A DNA stretch of 64,000 bases from Methyloversatilis sp. (GTDB taxonomy: Bacteria; Pseudomonadota; Gammaproteobacteria; Burkholderiales; Rhodocyclaceae). Every line of letters starts with the position of its first letter. Position 1 is the stretch's first letter. Positions 9,661 to 17,794 of the stretch are shown one piece after another. The notes under the pieces are model-generated. The model saw only the letters and a program-made list of their open reading frames with translations, made no database searches and had not been told where the DNA came from. Location: contig NZ_JAUYNV010000032.1 of the NCBI RefSeq assembly GCF_030698125.1, positions 62,001 through 126,000 of the forward strand. Direction: 5' to 3'. A program made the position numbers and the translations under genes.

Positions 9661-9795
9661 CGGGCGCGCCGCAAATCGTGCAGACCTTCATCGAATCGGT
9701 CGCGCCTGCTTCCAACCGGGCGCTGACTGCATTTCGCTCGGGTATGCCCAGATTGGGGTGCGCTACCGCATTGCGCTGTTGTGCGCGCTGTTCGC
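9661..9795 (+). pseudogene. Relic of a TetR-family regulator gene
   Basis: Bases 9671-9697 match the living TetR gene at 7066-7092 at 25 of 27 positions and encode QIVQTFIE. After an apparent internal deletion of about 57 bases (gene positions roughly 7090-7147), the similarity resumes in another frame: IGRACFQPGADCISLGYAQ and then IGVRYRIALLCAL, matching the gene's [14 protein letters not shown] and [12 protein letters not shown] without gaps. There is no start region or helix-turn-helix, so the product cannot bind DNA. It sits where many RND operons carry their own repressor gene, about 260 bases before the efflux operon. I infer loss of a local repressor after duplication. Confidence 0.75.
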
Positions 9796-9948
9796 CCGGA
9801 CCGTCGCAGCAACGGCCTGCCCGAATCGCGCCAGCGCTTCAGGACGTTTACCTTTGTCGACCGGGACAAGGTCCCGGAACCCCTCCATGTCTGATCCCGG
9901 ACATCCCGTTCGTCGTGACCGGAATGAATATTTTTTTCATCCGGTAAT

Positions 9949-9977
9949 TTAAACATACAAGGATGTATGTTTATAAT
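9949..9977 (+). promoter_or_regulatory. Promoter with TetR/AcrR-type palindromic operator for the RND efflux operon
   Basis: Perfect 9-base arms AAACATACA (9951-9959) and TGTATGTTT (9964-9972) flank four bases. The half-site ACATACA resembles the E. coli AcrR operator half-site. A consensus -10, TATAAT, lies at 9972-9977, with a weak -35 (TTAAAC, 9949-9954) 17 bases earlier, so a bound repressor would cover the promoter. The region is clearly AT-rich compared with its surroundings. The efflux operon starts at 10056. The binding protein is inferred; the palindrome is seen directly. Confidence 0.7.
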
Positions 9978-10055
9978 TCCGGCCATAACAGGGCTGTCGC
10001 CTGCATGGCCCGACACTTTTGCGCGGCATCGCCGCTTCAGCTTCCGGGATGGATC

Positions 10056-11264
10056 ATGAATAAAGCGATGGATGTCGTTCAGCGCGTGGGCGTGCTGTCC
10101 GTGACGGTGCTTGTGCTCGCGCTGGCGGGTTGCGGCAAGGAAGACGGCAAGCCGGCCAATGGCGGCATGCCGCCGCCGGCCGTCAAGGTTCTCGAGGTGG
10201 CGCCGCGCGAAGTGCCCGTTCGTTTCGAGTACGTCGGCCAGGTGGCCGGCTCGCGCGAAATCGAGGTGCGGGCGCGCGTCACCGGCATCGTCGAGAAGCG
10301 TCTGTACGAAGAAGGCCAGCGCATCAAGGAAGGGCAGGTGATGTACCGGCTCGATGCCGCGCCTTATCGTGCCCGTGTCGCCGCCGCCGAAGCCCAGCTC
10401 GATCAGGCGAAGGCGCAGCTGGCGCAGGCCGATCGCGAGTACGCGCGCATCAAGCCGCTGGCCGATGCGGAAGCGGCCAGCCGCAAGGAATCGGACGACG
10501 CGCTGTCGCAGCGCGATCTGGCGCGCGCTGCGGTGAAGTCGGCCGAAGCGCAGGTGCAGACCGCGCGCATCGATCTGGGGTACACCGACGTGCGGGCCCC
10601 GCTGGGCGGTCTGGCCGGCCGTGCGCTGAAGGTCGAAGGCAGTCTGGCGGTCGCCGGCTCCGACAGCCTGATGACCACGCTGGCCCAGATCAATCCGGCC
10701 TATGTCAATTTCGGCGTCGGCGAAGCGGAATACCTGCGCGCCCGCGACGAAATCGCGCGCGGTCTGCTGCGGCTCGACAACGCCGGCTTCGTCGTGAAGA
10801 TCCGCACCTCCGACGGCGCGGAATTCCCGCGCACCGGGCGGCTCGGCTTCGAGGATTACAAGGCCGACACCAGCACCGGTGCCTTTGCGCTGCGTGCCAC
10901 CTTCGAAAACCGTGACGGCAAGCTGTCTCCGGGGCAGTTCGTGCGCGTCGCGCTGTCCGGCGCCACGCGCCCGGATGCGCTGGCCGTGCCGCAGCGTGCG
11001 GTGCTCGACAGCCCGAACGGCAAGTTCGTCTATGTCATTGCGGAAGCCGACGGCAAGCTGCTCGCGCAGCCGCGTCCGGTCAAGCTCGGTGAATGGGCGC
11101 AACTCGACGGTGAGCTGGAAAATGCGTGGGTGATCCGCGAAGGTCTGCAGCCGGGCGAACGCATCATCGTCGACGGCATGGCGCGCATTTTCGTACCCGG
11201 TTCGCCGGTGCAGATCGACAACGGTCAGGCGCCGGCCGCAGCAGCCCCCGCCGCGCCGCAATAA
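10056..11264 (+). CDS. RND efflux periplasmic adaptor lipoprotein (AcrA/MexA type)
   Basis: 402 residues from the ATG at 10056; an ATG at 9963 lies inside the operator and promoter and is unlikely. A lipoprotein signal ends in the lipobox LALAGC (Cys about 25). Then follow the barrel-sandwich and lipoyl halves (VRARVTGIVEKRLYEEGQ and DVRAPLGGLAGRALKVEGS), an alpha-helical hairpin (about 105-165) that would touch the outer-membrane channel, and the beta-barrel and membrane-proximal domains. It bridges the inner-membrane pump and the channel. It is first in a three-gene operon, with 11 bases to the pump gene, under the palindromic operator at 9951-9972. Confidence 0.95.
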   Translation: MNKAMDVVQRVGVLSVTVLVLALAGCGKEDGKPANGGMPPPAVKVLEVAPREVPVRFEYVGQVAGSREIEVRARVTGIVEKRLYEEGQRIKEGQVMYRLDAAPYRARVAAAEAQLDQAKAQLAQADREYARIKPLADAEAASRKESDDALSQRDLARAAVKSAEAQVQTARIDLGYTDVRAPLGGLAGRALKVEGSLAVAGSDSLMTTLAQINPAYVNFGVGEAEYLRARDEIARGLLRLDNAGFVVKIRTSDGAEFPRTGRLGFEDYKADTSTGAFALRATFENRDGKLSPGQFVRVALSGATRPDALAVPQRAVLDSPNGKFVYVIAEADGKLLAQPRPVKLGEWAQLDGELENAWVIREGLQPGERIIVDGMARIFVPGSPVQIDNGQAPAAAAPAAPQ

Positions 11265-11275
11265 GGAGCGCGCAC

Positions 11276-14200
11276 ATGTTTTCGCGCTTCTTCATCGACC
11301 GGCCGATCTTCGCCTTCGTCATTTCCATCCTGCTGGTGCTGGCCGGTCTGGCGGCGATGCGGGCGCTGCCGATCGCGCAGTACCCGGAAATCGCGCCGCC
11401 GGTGGTCACCGTGCGCGCCATCTACCCGGGTGCGTCGGCAGAAACCATTGCGCAGACGGTTGCCGCGCCGCTGGAAAACGTCATCACCGGCGTCGAAGGC
11501 ATGATGTACATGCAGTCCACCTCGACCTCGAACGGTGTGGTGGAAATCCAGGTCACCTTCGAAATCGGTGCCGACCCGGACAAGGCGGCGGTGAACGTGA
11601 ACAACCGGGTCAAGCAGGCCGACGCCCGCCTGCCGGAAGAGGTGCGCCGGCAGGGCGTGACGGTGGAAAAGAGCTCGTCCGCCTTCCTGCTGGTGCTGGC
11701 GTTCTATTCGCCGGACGACAGGTACGACGACCTGTACACGTCGAACTACGTGACGCTGAACGTGCTGGACAACATCAAGAAGATTCCCGGCACGACCAAT
11801 GTGCAGATCTTCGGCGCCAAGGATTACGCGATGCGCATCTGGGTGCGCCCGGACCGCATGACCCAGCTCGGCGTCACGGTGACCGAAATCGCCGCGGCGC
11901 TGCGCGACCAGAATGCCCAGTTCGCCGCCGGCAAGATCGGCCAGTCGCCGACCGGCGGCGGGCAGGACATGGTGTACACCATCACCACGAAGGGCCGGCT
12001 GTCCACGGTCGAGGAATTCGAGAACATCATCCTGCGTTCGAACGCCGACGGCTCGAAGCTGCGCCTGCGCGACGTCGCACGGATCGAACTCGGTTCGAAG
12101 GACAACGACTTCAACGGCACCTACAACGGCAAGCCCGCGGTGCTGATGGGCGTATTCCTGCAGCCGGGCGCCAACGCGCTCGACGTCGCCAAGGTGACCA
12201 AGGCGGCCATCACTGACATGGCCGAGCGCTTCCCGCAGGGCATGACCTACGCCATTCCGTACGACACGACGCGCTTCGTCGAGGTGTCGATCACCGAAGT
12301 GGTGAAGACGCTGGGCGAGGCGATGATCCTGGTGTTCGTCGTCGTGTTCGTGTTCCTGCAGAACTGGCGCGCCACGCTGATTCCGCTGCTGGCGGTGCCG
12401 GTGTCGCTGCTCGGCACCTTCGCCGGTCTGCATCTGCTCGGCTATTCGATCAACACGCTGACGCTGTTCGGCATGGTGCTGGCCATCGGCATCGTGGTGG
12501 ACGACGCCATCGTGGTGCTGGAAAACGTCGAACGCATCATGCACGAGCAGCAGATGGTGGCGCGCGACGCCGCCATCCAGGCGATGCAGGAAGTGACCGG
12601 GCCGGTCGTGGCCATCGTGCTGGTGCTGACCGCGGTATTCGTGCCGATCGCCTTCCTCGGCGGGCTGACCGGCGAGCTGTACCGGCAGTTCGCGGTGACC
12701 ATTTCGATTGCAGTCGTGCTGTCCGGCATCGTCGCGCTCACCATGACGCCGGCGCTGTGCGTGGCGCTGCTGAAAAACGAACACAAGAACCAGGCGCGCA
12801 TCTTCCTGTGGTTCAACGACTGGTTCACCCGGGTGACGCACCGCTACACCGGCGCCGTCACCTGGATGATCAAGCGCTCGGCGGTCGGCGTGCTGCTGTT
12901 CGCCGGCATGGTCGTCATCACCATCGGCCTGTGGACCAAGACGCCCGGCTCGCTGGTGCCGGACGAAGACCAGGGCTACTTCATCGTCGCCGTGTTCCTG
13001 CCCGATGGCGCCACGCTGGAGCGCACCGACAAGGTGGTGGCCGAAGTGATGAAGGCCATCCAGTCGAACGACGCGAACGAGCATGTGATGGCCTTCTCCG
13101 GCATGGACTTCATCGGCGGCGGCTTCAAGAACAGCGCGGCGACCATCTTCGTCAGCCAGAAGCACTGGAACGAACGCAAGATGAGCACGCAGCAGCTGGT
13201 TGGCGAGGTGTTCGCAAAGACCGGCGGCATCAAGGAGGCGCTGGTGCTCGCCTTCAATCCGCCGGCCATCTTCGGCCTGGGCAATACCGGAGGGTTCGAG
13301 TTCTATCTGCAGAATCGCGGCGACGGCGGCACGAAAAGGCTGGTCGAGAACATGAACGCACTGATCGGCTCGTCACACCAGACGCCGGTGCTGGCGGGCG
13401 GCCTGCAGACGCTGTGGCGGCCGAATGCGCCGCAGCTGTTCGTGGACGTCGACCGCGAGCGCGCCAAGGCGCTGGGCATTCCGCTGACCGAAGCGTTCAA
13501 CACACTGGCCGGCACGCTGGGCACCTTCTACGTGAATGACTTCAACAAGTTCGGCCGCGTGTGGCAGGTGCTGATGTCGGCCGAAAGCCAGTACCGTCGT
13601 TCGCCGGAAGACATCGGCCGGCTGTACGTGAAGAACGCCGCGGGCGACATGGTGCCGGTGTCGGCCTTCGCCAAGGTCGAGTACGGCTCGGGCCCGGACA
13701 CCGTGGACCGTTACAACAATCTGCCGGCGGTGAAGCTGATGGGCCAGGCAGCTCCCGGCTACTCGTCCGGTCAGGCGATCGCCGAAGTCGAACGGCTGGC
13801 GCGTTCGTTGCCGGGCGACACCAGCTTCGAATGGACCGGTGCCGCCTTCCAGGAAAAGCGCGTGTCGAGCGCGGCATCGATCGCGCTCATCATGGCTGCG
13901 GTGATGGTGTTCCTCATCCTGGCCGCGCTGTACGAGAAGTGGTCGCTGCCGTTTTCCGTGCTGCTGGCCATGCCGTTCGGCATCTTCGGCGCGCTGACCG
14001 CGGTGTGGCTGCGCGACATGACCAATGACGTGTATTTCCAGATCGGTCTGGTGACGCTGCTCGGCCTGTCGGCCAAGAACGCCATCCTGATCGTCGAGTA
14101 CGCAGTGCTCAAGCACCAGGAAGGCTATGCGGTGGCTGCCGCGGCGATCGAGGCGGCGCGTCTGCGCCTGCGCCCCATCATCATGACCTCGCTCGCCTTC

Positions 14201-14416
14201 ATCCTCGGCGTGCTGCCGCTTGCGATCTCGACCGGCGCCGGCGCGGGTGCGCGGGTGTCGGTCGGCACCGGCGTCATCGGCGGCATGATCGCGGCCACCT
14301 TTCTCGCGATCTTCTTCGTGCCGCTGTTCTACAAGATCATCGTCGACCGCCGGCTGGCCACGCCGCCGGAAGAAGTCGAACCACCGAAGCCGGAGAATCC
14401 CTATGCGCCTCATTGA
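11276..14416 (+). CDS. RND multidrug efflux pump, inner-membrane subunit (HAE1/AcrB type)
   Basis: 1046 residues from the ATG at 11276, which has AAGGAG nearby. It begins FSRFFIDRPIFAFVISILL, the HAE1 signature, with 12 transmembrane helices and two large periplasmic loops expected. The proton-relay aspartates are present in transmembrane helix 4 (VVDDAIVVLENVER, about residues 409-410), and the conserved lysine of helix 10 is in LSAKNAILIVEYA. It exports hydrophobic or amphiphilic compounds as a homotrimer with the adaptor upstream and the channel downstream, whose gene overlaps its end by 14 bases. Substrates cannot be predicted from sequence alone. Confidence 0.96.
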   Translation: MFSRFFIDRPIFAFVISILLVLAGLAAMRALPIAQYPEIAPPVVTVRAIYPGASAETIAQTVAAPLENVITGVEGMMYMQSTSTSNGVVEIQVTFEIGADPDKAAVNVNNRVKQADARLPEEVRRQGVTVEKSSSAFLLVLAFYSPDDRYDDLYTSNYVTLNVLDNIKKIPGTTNVQIFGAKDYAMRIWVRPDRMTQLGVTVTEIAAALRDQNAQFAAGKIGQSPTGGGQDMVYTITTKGRLSTVEEFENIILRSNADGSKLRLRDVARIELGSKDNDFNGTYNGKPAVLMGVFLQPGANALDVAKVTKAAITDMAERFPQGMTYAIPYDTTRFVEVSITEVVKTLGEAMILVFVVVFVFLQNWRATLIPLLAVPVSLLGTFAGLHLLGYSINTLTLFGMVLAIGIVVDDAIVVLENVERIMHEQQMVARDAAIQAMQEVTGPVVAIVLVLTAVFVPIAFLGGLTGELYRQFAVTISIAVVLSGIVALTMTPALCVALLKNEHKNQARIFLWFNDWFTRVTHRYTGAVTWMIKRSAVGVLLFAGMVVITIGLWTKTPGSLVPDEDQGYFIVAVFLPDGATLERTDKVVAEVMKAIQSNDANEHVMAFSGMDFIGGGFKNSAATIFVSQKHWNERKMSTQQLVGEVFAKTGGIKEALVLAFNPPAIFGLGNTGGFEFYLQNRGDGGTKRLVENMNALIGSSHQTPVLAGGLQTLWRPNAPQLFVDVDRERAKALGIPLTEAFNTLAGTLGTFYVNDFNKFGRVWQVLMSAESQYRRSPEDIGRLYVKNAAGDMVPVSAFAKVEYGSGPDTVDRYNNLPAVKLMGQAAPGYSSGQAIAEVERLARSLPGDTSFEWTGAAFQEKRVSSAASIALIMAAVMVFLILAALYEKWSLPFSVLLAMPFGIFGALTAVWLRDMTNDVYFQIGLVTLLGLSAKNAILIVEYAVLKHQEGYAVAAAAIEAARLRLRPIIMTSLAFILGVLPLAISTGAGAGARVSVGTGVIGGMIAATFLAIFFVPLFYKIIVDRRLATPPEEVEPPKPENPYAPH

Positions 14417-15860
14417 TCCCGCACGTCGCGGCGCGCTGGGCGCGCTGCTCGCGGCGAGCCTGTTGTCGGCCTGCTCACTGATGCCGAAACCGGCGCCCGA
14501 ACTGGACTTGCCTGCAGTCAACGCCACGACGCCGGTCGAGCTCGACCGCTGGTGGGAAAGCTTCCGCGATCCGGTGCTCGACGGCCTGATCGCCGAAGCG
14601 CTGGCGCGCAACGACGACATGGTGATCGCCGCCCAGCGCGTGCAGGCCTCGCAGGCTACGCTTGATCTGGTGCGCATCAACCGTCTGCCCGATGCGAACC
14701 TGTCTCTGTCCGGCTCGCGCCAGCAGTTCAGCACCGAGCGGCCGATTCCGAACCGGCCGCGCCAGTACAACACGGTCATCGGCGGCTTCAATGCCTCGTA
14801 CGAACTCGATCTGTTCGGACGTCTGTCCGGTCAGCGCGACGTCGCGCGCCAGCAGCTCGCTTCCAGTCGCTATGCACTGGAAGCGCTGCGTGCGTCGATC
14901 AGCGCCCAGGTGGCGCGTGCCTATTTCAATCTGCGCGCGCTCGATGCCGACGAAGCACTGCTGACGCAGACGCTGACCACGCGCGAATCGGCGCTGGGGC
15001 TGCGCGACAGGCAGTTTTCCGGTGGTGCGATCAGCCGCTATGACCTGGAATTGGCGCGCTCCGAGCGGGCCGGTGTGGCCGCGTCGCTGGCCAGCACGCG
15101 CAGTGCGCGCGAACAGGCTGAAACTGCGCTGTCGGTGCTGCTCGGCCGCTCGCCGCGCGAACTGGTCGAACGGATGCCGGATCGCGGACTTGCGCTGTCC
15201 ACGCTCGCTGTGCAGCCGGAAATTCCGTCCGGACTGACCTCCGATCTGCTGGCGCGCCGCGCCGACGTGCGCGCCGCCGAAGCCAATCTCGCGGCGGCCA
15301 GCCTGAGCGTCGAAGTGGCACGCACGCAGTGGATGCCGACCATTTCGCTGACCGCCGCACTGGGCGGCGAAAGCGCCACGCTGGGCAATCTGCTGTCGGC
15401 CTCAGCCCGCACCTGGAGTGTCGGCGCCGCGATTGCGCAGCCGCTGGTCGGCCTGCTCAGCACGCGCGCGCTGGTTGCGCAGACGGAAGCGGAACGTGCG
15501 CAGATCGCGCAGACCTATCAGCAGGCAGCGCGTCAGGCCTATGCCGATGCGCTCGGTGCGCTGTCCGCCGCACGGGGCGCCCGCGAGGCGATGGAAGAGA
15601 CGGTGAAGCTGGCCGACGCCACGCGCGGTGCGCGCGATCTGGCCGAACTGTCATTCAACGCCGGCAACGCGAGCCGCATCGTGCTGCTTGATGCCGAACG
15701 CGAGCGGCTGTCGGCCGAGCGTCAGCTGATCGCCAGCCGCCTCGACCGGGTCACTGCGCTGGTCAATACCTATCAGGCCCTCGGCGGCGGCTGGAGCGGC
15801 CGCATCGAATCCGGCGGTCCGGCGGAGACACTGGAGAACACGCCGACCGCAGCGCGCTGA
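14403..15860 (+). CDS. Outer-membrane efflux lipoprotein (NodT/OprM family)
   Basis: 485 residues. Signal peptide with lipobox LLSAC (Cys about 24), then two OEP (TolC-like) repeats. Typical stretches are RWWESFRDPVLDGLIAEALA near the N-terminus, FNASYELDLFGRLSGQR, ADVRAAEANLAAASLSV and SFNAGNASRIVLLDAER. Three copies form the trans-envelope channel used by the adaptor and pump encoded upstream. The start codon lies 14 bases inside the pump gene, so translation is coupled. Last gene of the operon; a repeat-rich region follows. Confidence 0.95.
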   Translation: MRLIDPARRGALGALLAASLLSACSLMPKPAPELDLPAVNATTPVELDRWWESFRDPVLDGLIAEALARNDDMVIAAQRVQASQATLDLVRINRLPDANLSLSGSRQQFSTERPIPNRPRQYNTVIGGFNASYELDLFGRLSGQRDVARQQLASSRYALEALRASISAQVARAYFNLRALDADEALLTQTLTTRESALGLRDRQFSGGAISRYDLELARSERAGVAASLASTRSAREQAETALSVLLGRSPRELVERMPDRGLALSTLAVQPEIPSGLTSDLLARRADVRAAEANLAAASLSVEVARTQWMPTISLTAALGGESATLGNLLSASARTWSVGAAIAQPLVGLLSTRALVAQTEAERAQIAQTYQQAARQAYADALGALSAARGAREAMEETVKLADATRGARDLAELSFNAGNASRIVLLDAERERLSAERQLIASRLDRVTALVNTYQALGGGWSGRIESGGPAETLENTPTAAR

Positions 15861-15871
15861 AAGCGGCGGTC

Positions 15872-15939
15872 TGTGGGAGCGGCGGCCTCGCCGCGATCCG
15901 CACGCTGCAATGTGACCATCGCGGCACGATCGCGGCGAG
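15872..15939. repeat. Dispersed intergenic repeat, copy 1 (GGGAGCGGCGGCCTCGCCGC family)
   Basis: The core at 15872-15898 is followed by an inverted half (ATCGCGGCGAG, 15929-15939), with further fragments of the same motif to about 16020. A reverse-oriented copy is at 43434-43502, similar over about 65 bases, and a shorter fragment lies near 5730-5755. The whole gap 15861-16264 holds only this element, the inverted repeat at 16081-16158 and the promoter region of the symporter; I see no coding potential in it. Confidence 0.7.
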
Positions 15940-16080
15940 CAGTGCTCGCCGAAATCCCCGCTCCGTTCTCGCCGCGATCGGTGCTGCGACCGACGTTGTG
16001 CCGCGTGCATATCGCGGCGCGACCGCAGCTTGACATCACCTCCAGCGGGTGAAAAGGTCTCGGCTGGCGTGCCAGCGTCT

Positions 16081-16158
16081 GTTCGCATCTGATCCGTACA
16101 TGACGCGTGCCGCAAGCGCGTCGCAGTCCAGGCCCTGACGCACGGATCAGATGCGAAC
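16081..16158. repeat. 17-bp perfect inverted repeat
   Basis: GTTCGCATCTGATCCGT at 16081-16097 is the exact reverse complement of 16142-16158, with 44 bases between. It lies 106 bases before the symporter start, so it could be a hairpin in the leader RNA or a two-site operator. No T-run follows, so it is not a normal terminator. Confidence 0.6.
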
Positions 16159-16264
16159 GGACCGCCGGGTACCGTCGCGCGGCACACCGGCCGCCTTGTA
16201 CCGTCAGCATGCAGCCACCACGTCCACGATGGCCGTTGCATGCGTTCATCACGAAAGCCCCTGC

Positions 16265-17794
16265 ATGTTGCAGACGCCCGACCTGGTCGTGATCGCGATC
16301 TACCTGCTTGTGACCATCGCGCTCTGCGTATGGGCCTCGCGTGCAGCGCCGGATGCGGACGAACTTTTCCTCGCGGGCCGCAGTCTGGGGCCGCTGGCGA
16401 TCGGACTTTCGCTGTTCGCGTCCAACATTTCGTCCACCACCCTGATCGGCCTGCCCGGGGCGGCCTACGCGAACGGAATTTCGGTTGCCAACTACGAGTG
16501 GGTGGCGGCACTCGTTCTGGTGTTCTCCGCGGTATTCGTGCTGCCGACCTTCATCCGTGGCCGGCTGACCACCGTACCGGAACTGCTCGAACGGCGTTTC
16601 GATGCGCGGCTGAGACGCTATCTGTCCGGTACTTCACTCTTCCTCAGTCTGGCACTGGATACCGCCGGCAGCCTCTACGCCGGCGGCCTCATCCTGAGCC
16701 AGATGGTGCCCGGAGTGACACTGGGTGCGGCCTGCGCCGGACTGGCCTTGTTCGCCGGTCTGTACACCGCGGCCGGTGGATTGCGTGTGGTCGTCTATAC
16801 CGACATGCTGCAGACGGTCGTGTTGCTGACCGGTGCCGTGGTCATGAGCACGATCGTGTTCGGCCAGTTCGATCACGACTGGGGGCGACTGGTTGCAGCG
16901 GTCGAACCGGAGCGGCTTTCGCTGCTCCGGCCGATGGATGATCCGGTACTACCGTGGTTGGGTACGCTGATCGGTTTGCCCGTGCTGGGCTTTTACTACT
17001 GGACCATGAACCAGTATGTCGCGCAGCGCCTGCTTGGCGCACGCGACCTGCGCGCGGCCGGACAGGGTGCGCTCATTGCCGCTGCGCTCAAGCTGTTGCC
17101 GCTGTTCCTGATGGTGATGCCGGGTGTGATGGCGACGGTGCTGCTGCCAGGCCTGGAGCAGCCCGACACGGTATTCGTCGAACTCATCCTGCACTATGCG
17201 CCGGTCGGTCTGGCCGGGTTGATGGTGGCCGGCCTGATTGCCGCCATGATGTCCAGCGTCGATTCGGCGCTTAATTCGGCGTCTACATTGCTCATATGCG
17301 ATTTCGTGTTGCCGCGCCGGCCTGGCCTGAGTGCGCGCCATCAGGCCAGGCTGGGCCGCGCGAGCACGCTTGGCTTCATGCTGCTGGCTGCGCTGTGGGC
17401 GCCGCAGATCGCGCACTTCCCCGGGCTGTTTGCCTATCTTCAACAGGCATTTTCTTACGTGGTGCCACCCTTGGTGGCGGTGTTTGCACTGGCGATGACG
17501 AACAACCGCGTCGGCGCATCGGCCGCGCTGCGCGGCTTGCTTACCGGACATGCGATCAGCGCTGCGATGTTGGCGGCATCGGTGGCGGGGTGGGCGGTGC
17601 CGCACTTCACCATTGTCGCAGGGCTGCTGTTCGCGACGACGCTGCTGGCTGCCTTGGTGTGGCAGGCGTCAGCCGGGATCGGCGCGGCACCGGCCCGCGC
17701 CTTGCCGGACGCCGGCCCGGCTCCGCGCTCGCTGCAAGCGGGTGCTGCGCTGATCGCATTCGCCGTACTGATCGTGGTGTGGCTGTTTCGCTGA
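16265..17794 (+). CDS. Sodium:solute symporter (SSS) family protein
   Basis: 509 residues from the ATG at 16265. A start at 16151 would add 38 non-hydrophobic residues through the intergenic repeat region. The protein has about 13 hydrophobic helices and the SSS signatures LFLAGRSLGPLAIGLSLFAS, NISSTTLIGLPGAAYANG and MMSSVDSALNSASTLL. It resembles the sodium/sugar (SglT-like) branch more than proline or pantothenate carriers, but the substrate is not certain. The stop codon abuts the stop of the convergent glucosylglycerol gene (TGA directly followed by TCA at 17795). Confidence 0.92.
   Translation: MLQTPDLVVIAIYLLVTIALCVWASRAAPDADELFLAGRSLGPLAIGLSLFASNISSTTLIGLPGAAYANGISVANYEWVAALVLVFSAVFVLPTFIRGRLTTVPELLERRFDARLRRYLSGTSLFLSLALDTAGSLYAGGLILSQMVPGVTLGAACAGLALFAGLYTAAGGLRVVVYTDMLQTVVLLTGAVVMSTIVFGQFDHDWGRLVAAVEPERLSLLRPMDDPVLPWLGTLIGLPVLGFYYWTMNQYVAQRLLGARDLRAAGQGALIAAALKLLPLFLMVMPGVMATVLLPGLEQPDTVFVELILHYAPVGLAGLMVAGLIAAMMSSVDSALNSASTLLICDFVLPRRPGLSARHQARLGRASTLGFMLLAALWAPQIAHFPGLFAYLQQAFSYVVPPLVAVFALAMTNNRVGASAALRGLLTGHAISAAMLAASVAGWAVPHFTIVAGLLFATTLLAALVWQASAGIGAAPARALPDAGPAPRSLQAGAALIAFAVLIVVWLFR

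Noticed and set aside
7986..11261. A 1091-codon minus-strand frame through the MCP, its partner and the efflux adaptor
   Set aside because: Same artefact of high GC; it crosses the operator and TetR relic and shows no family similarity.
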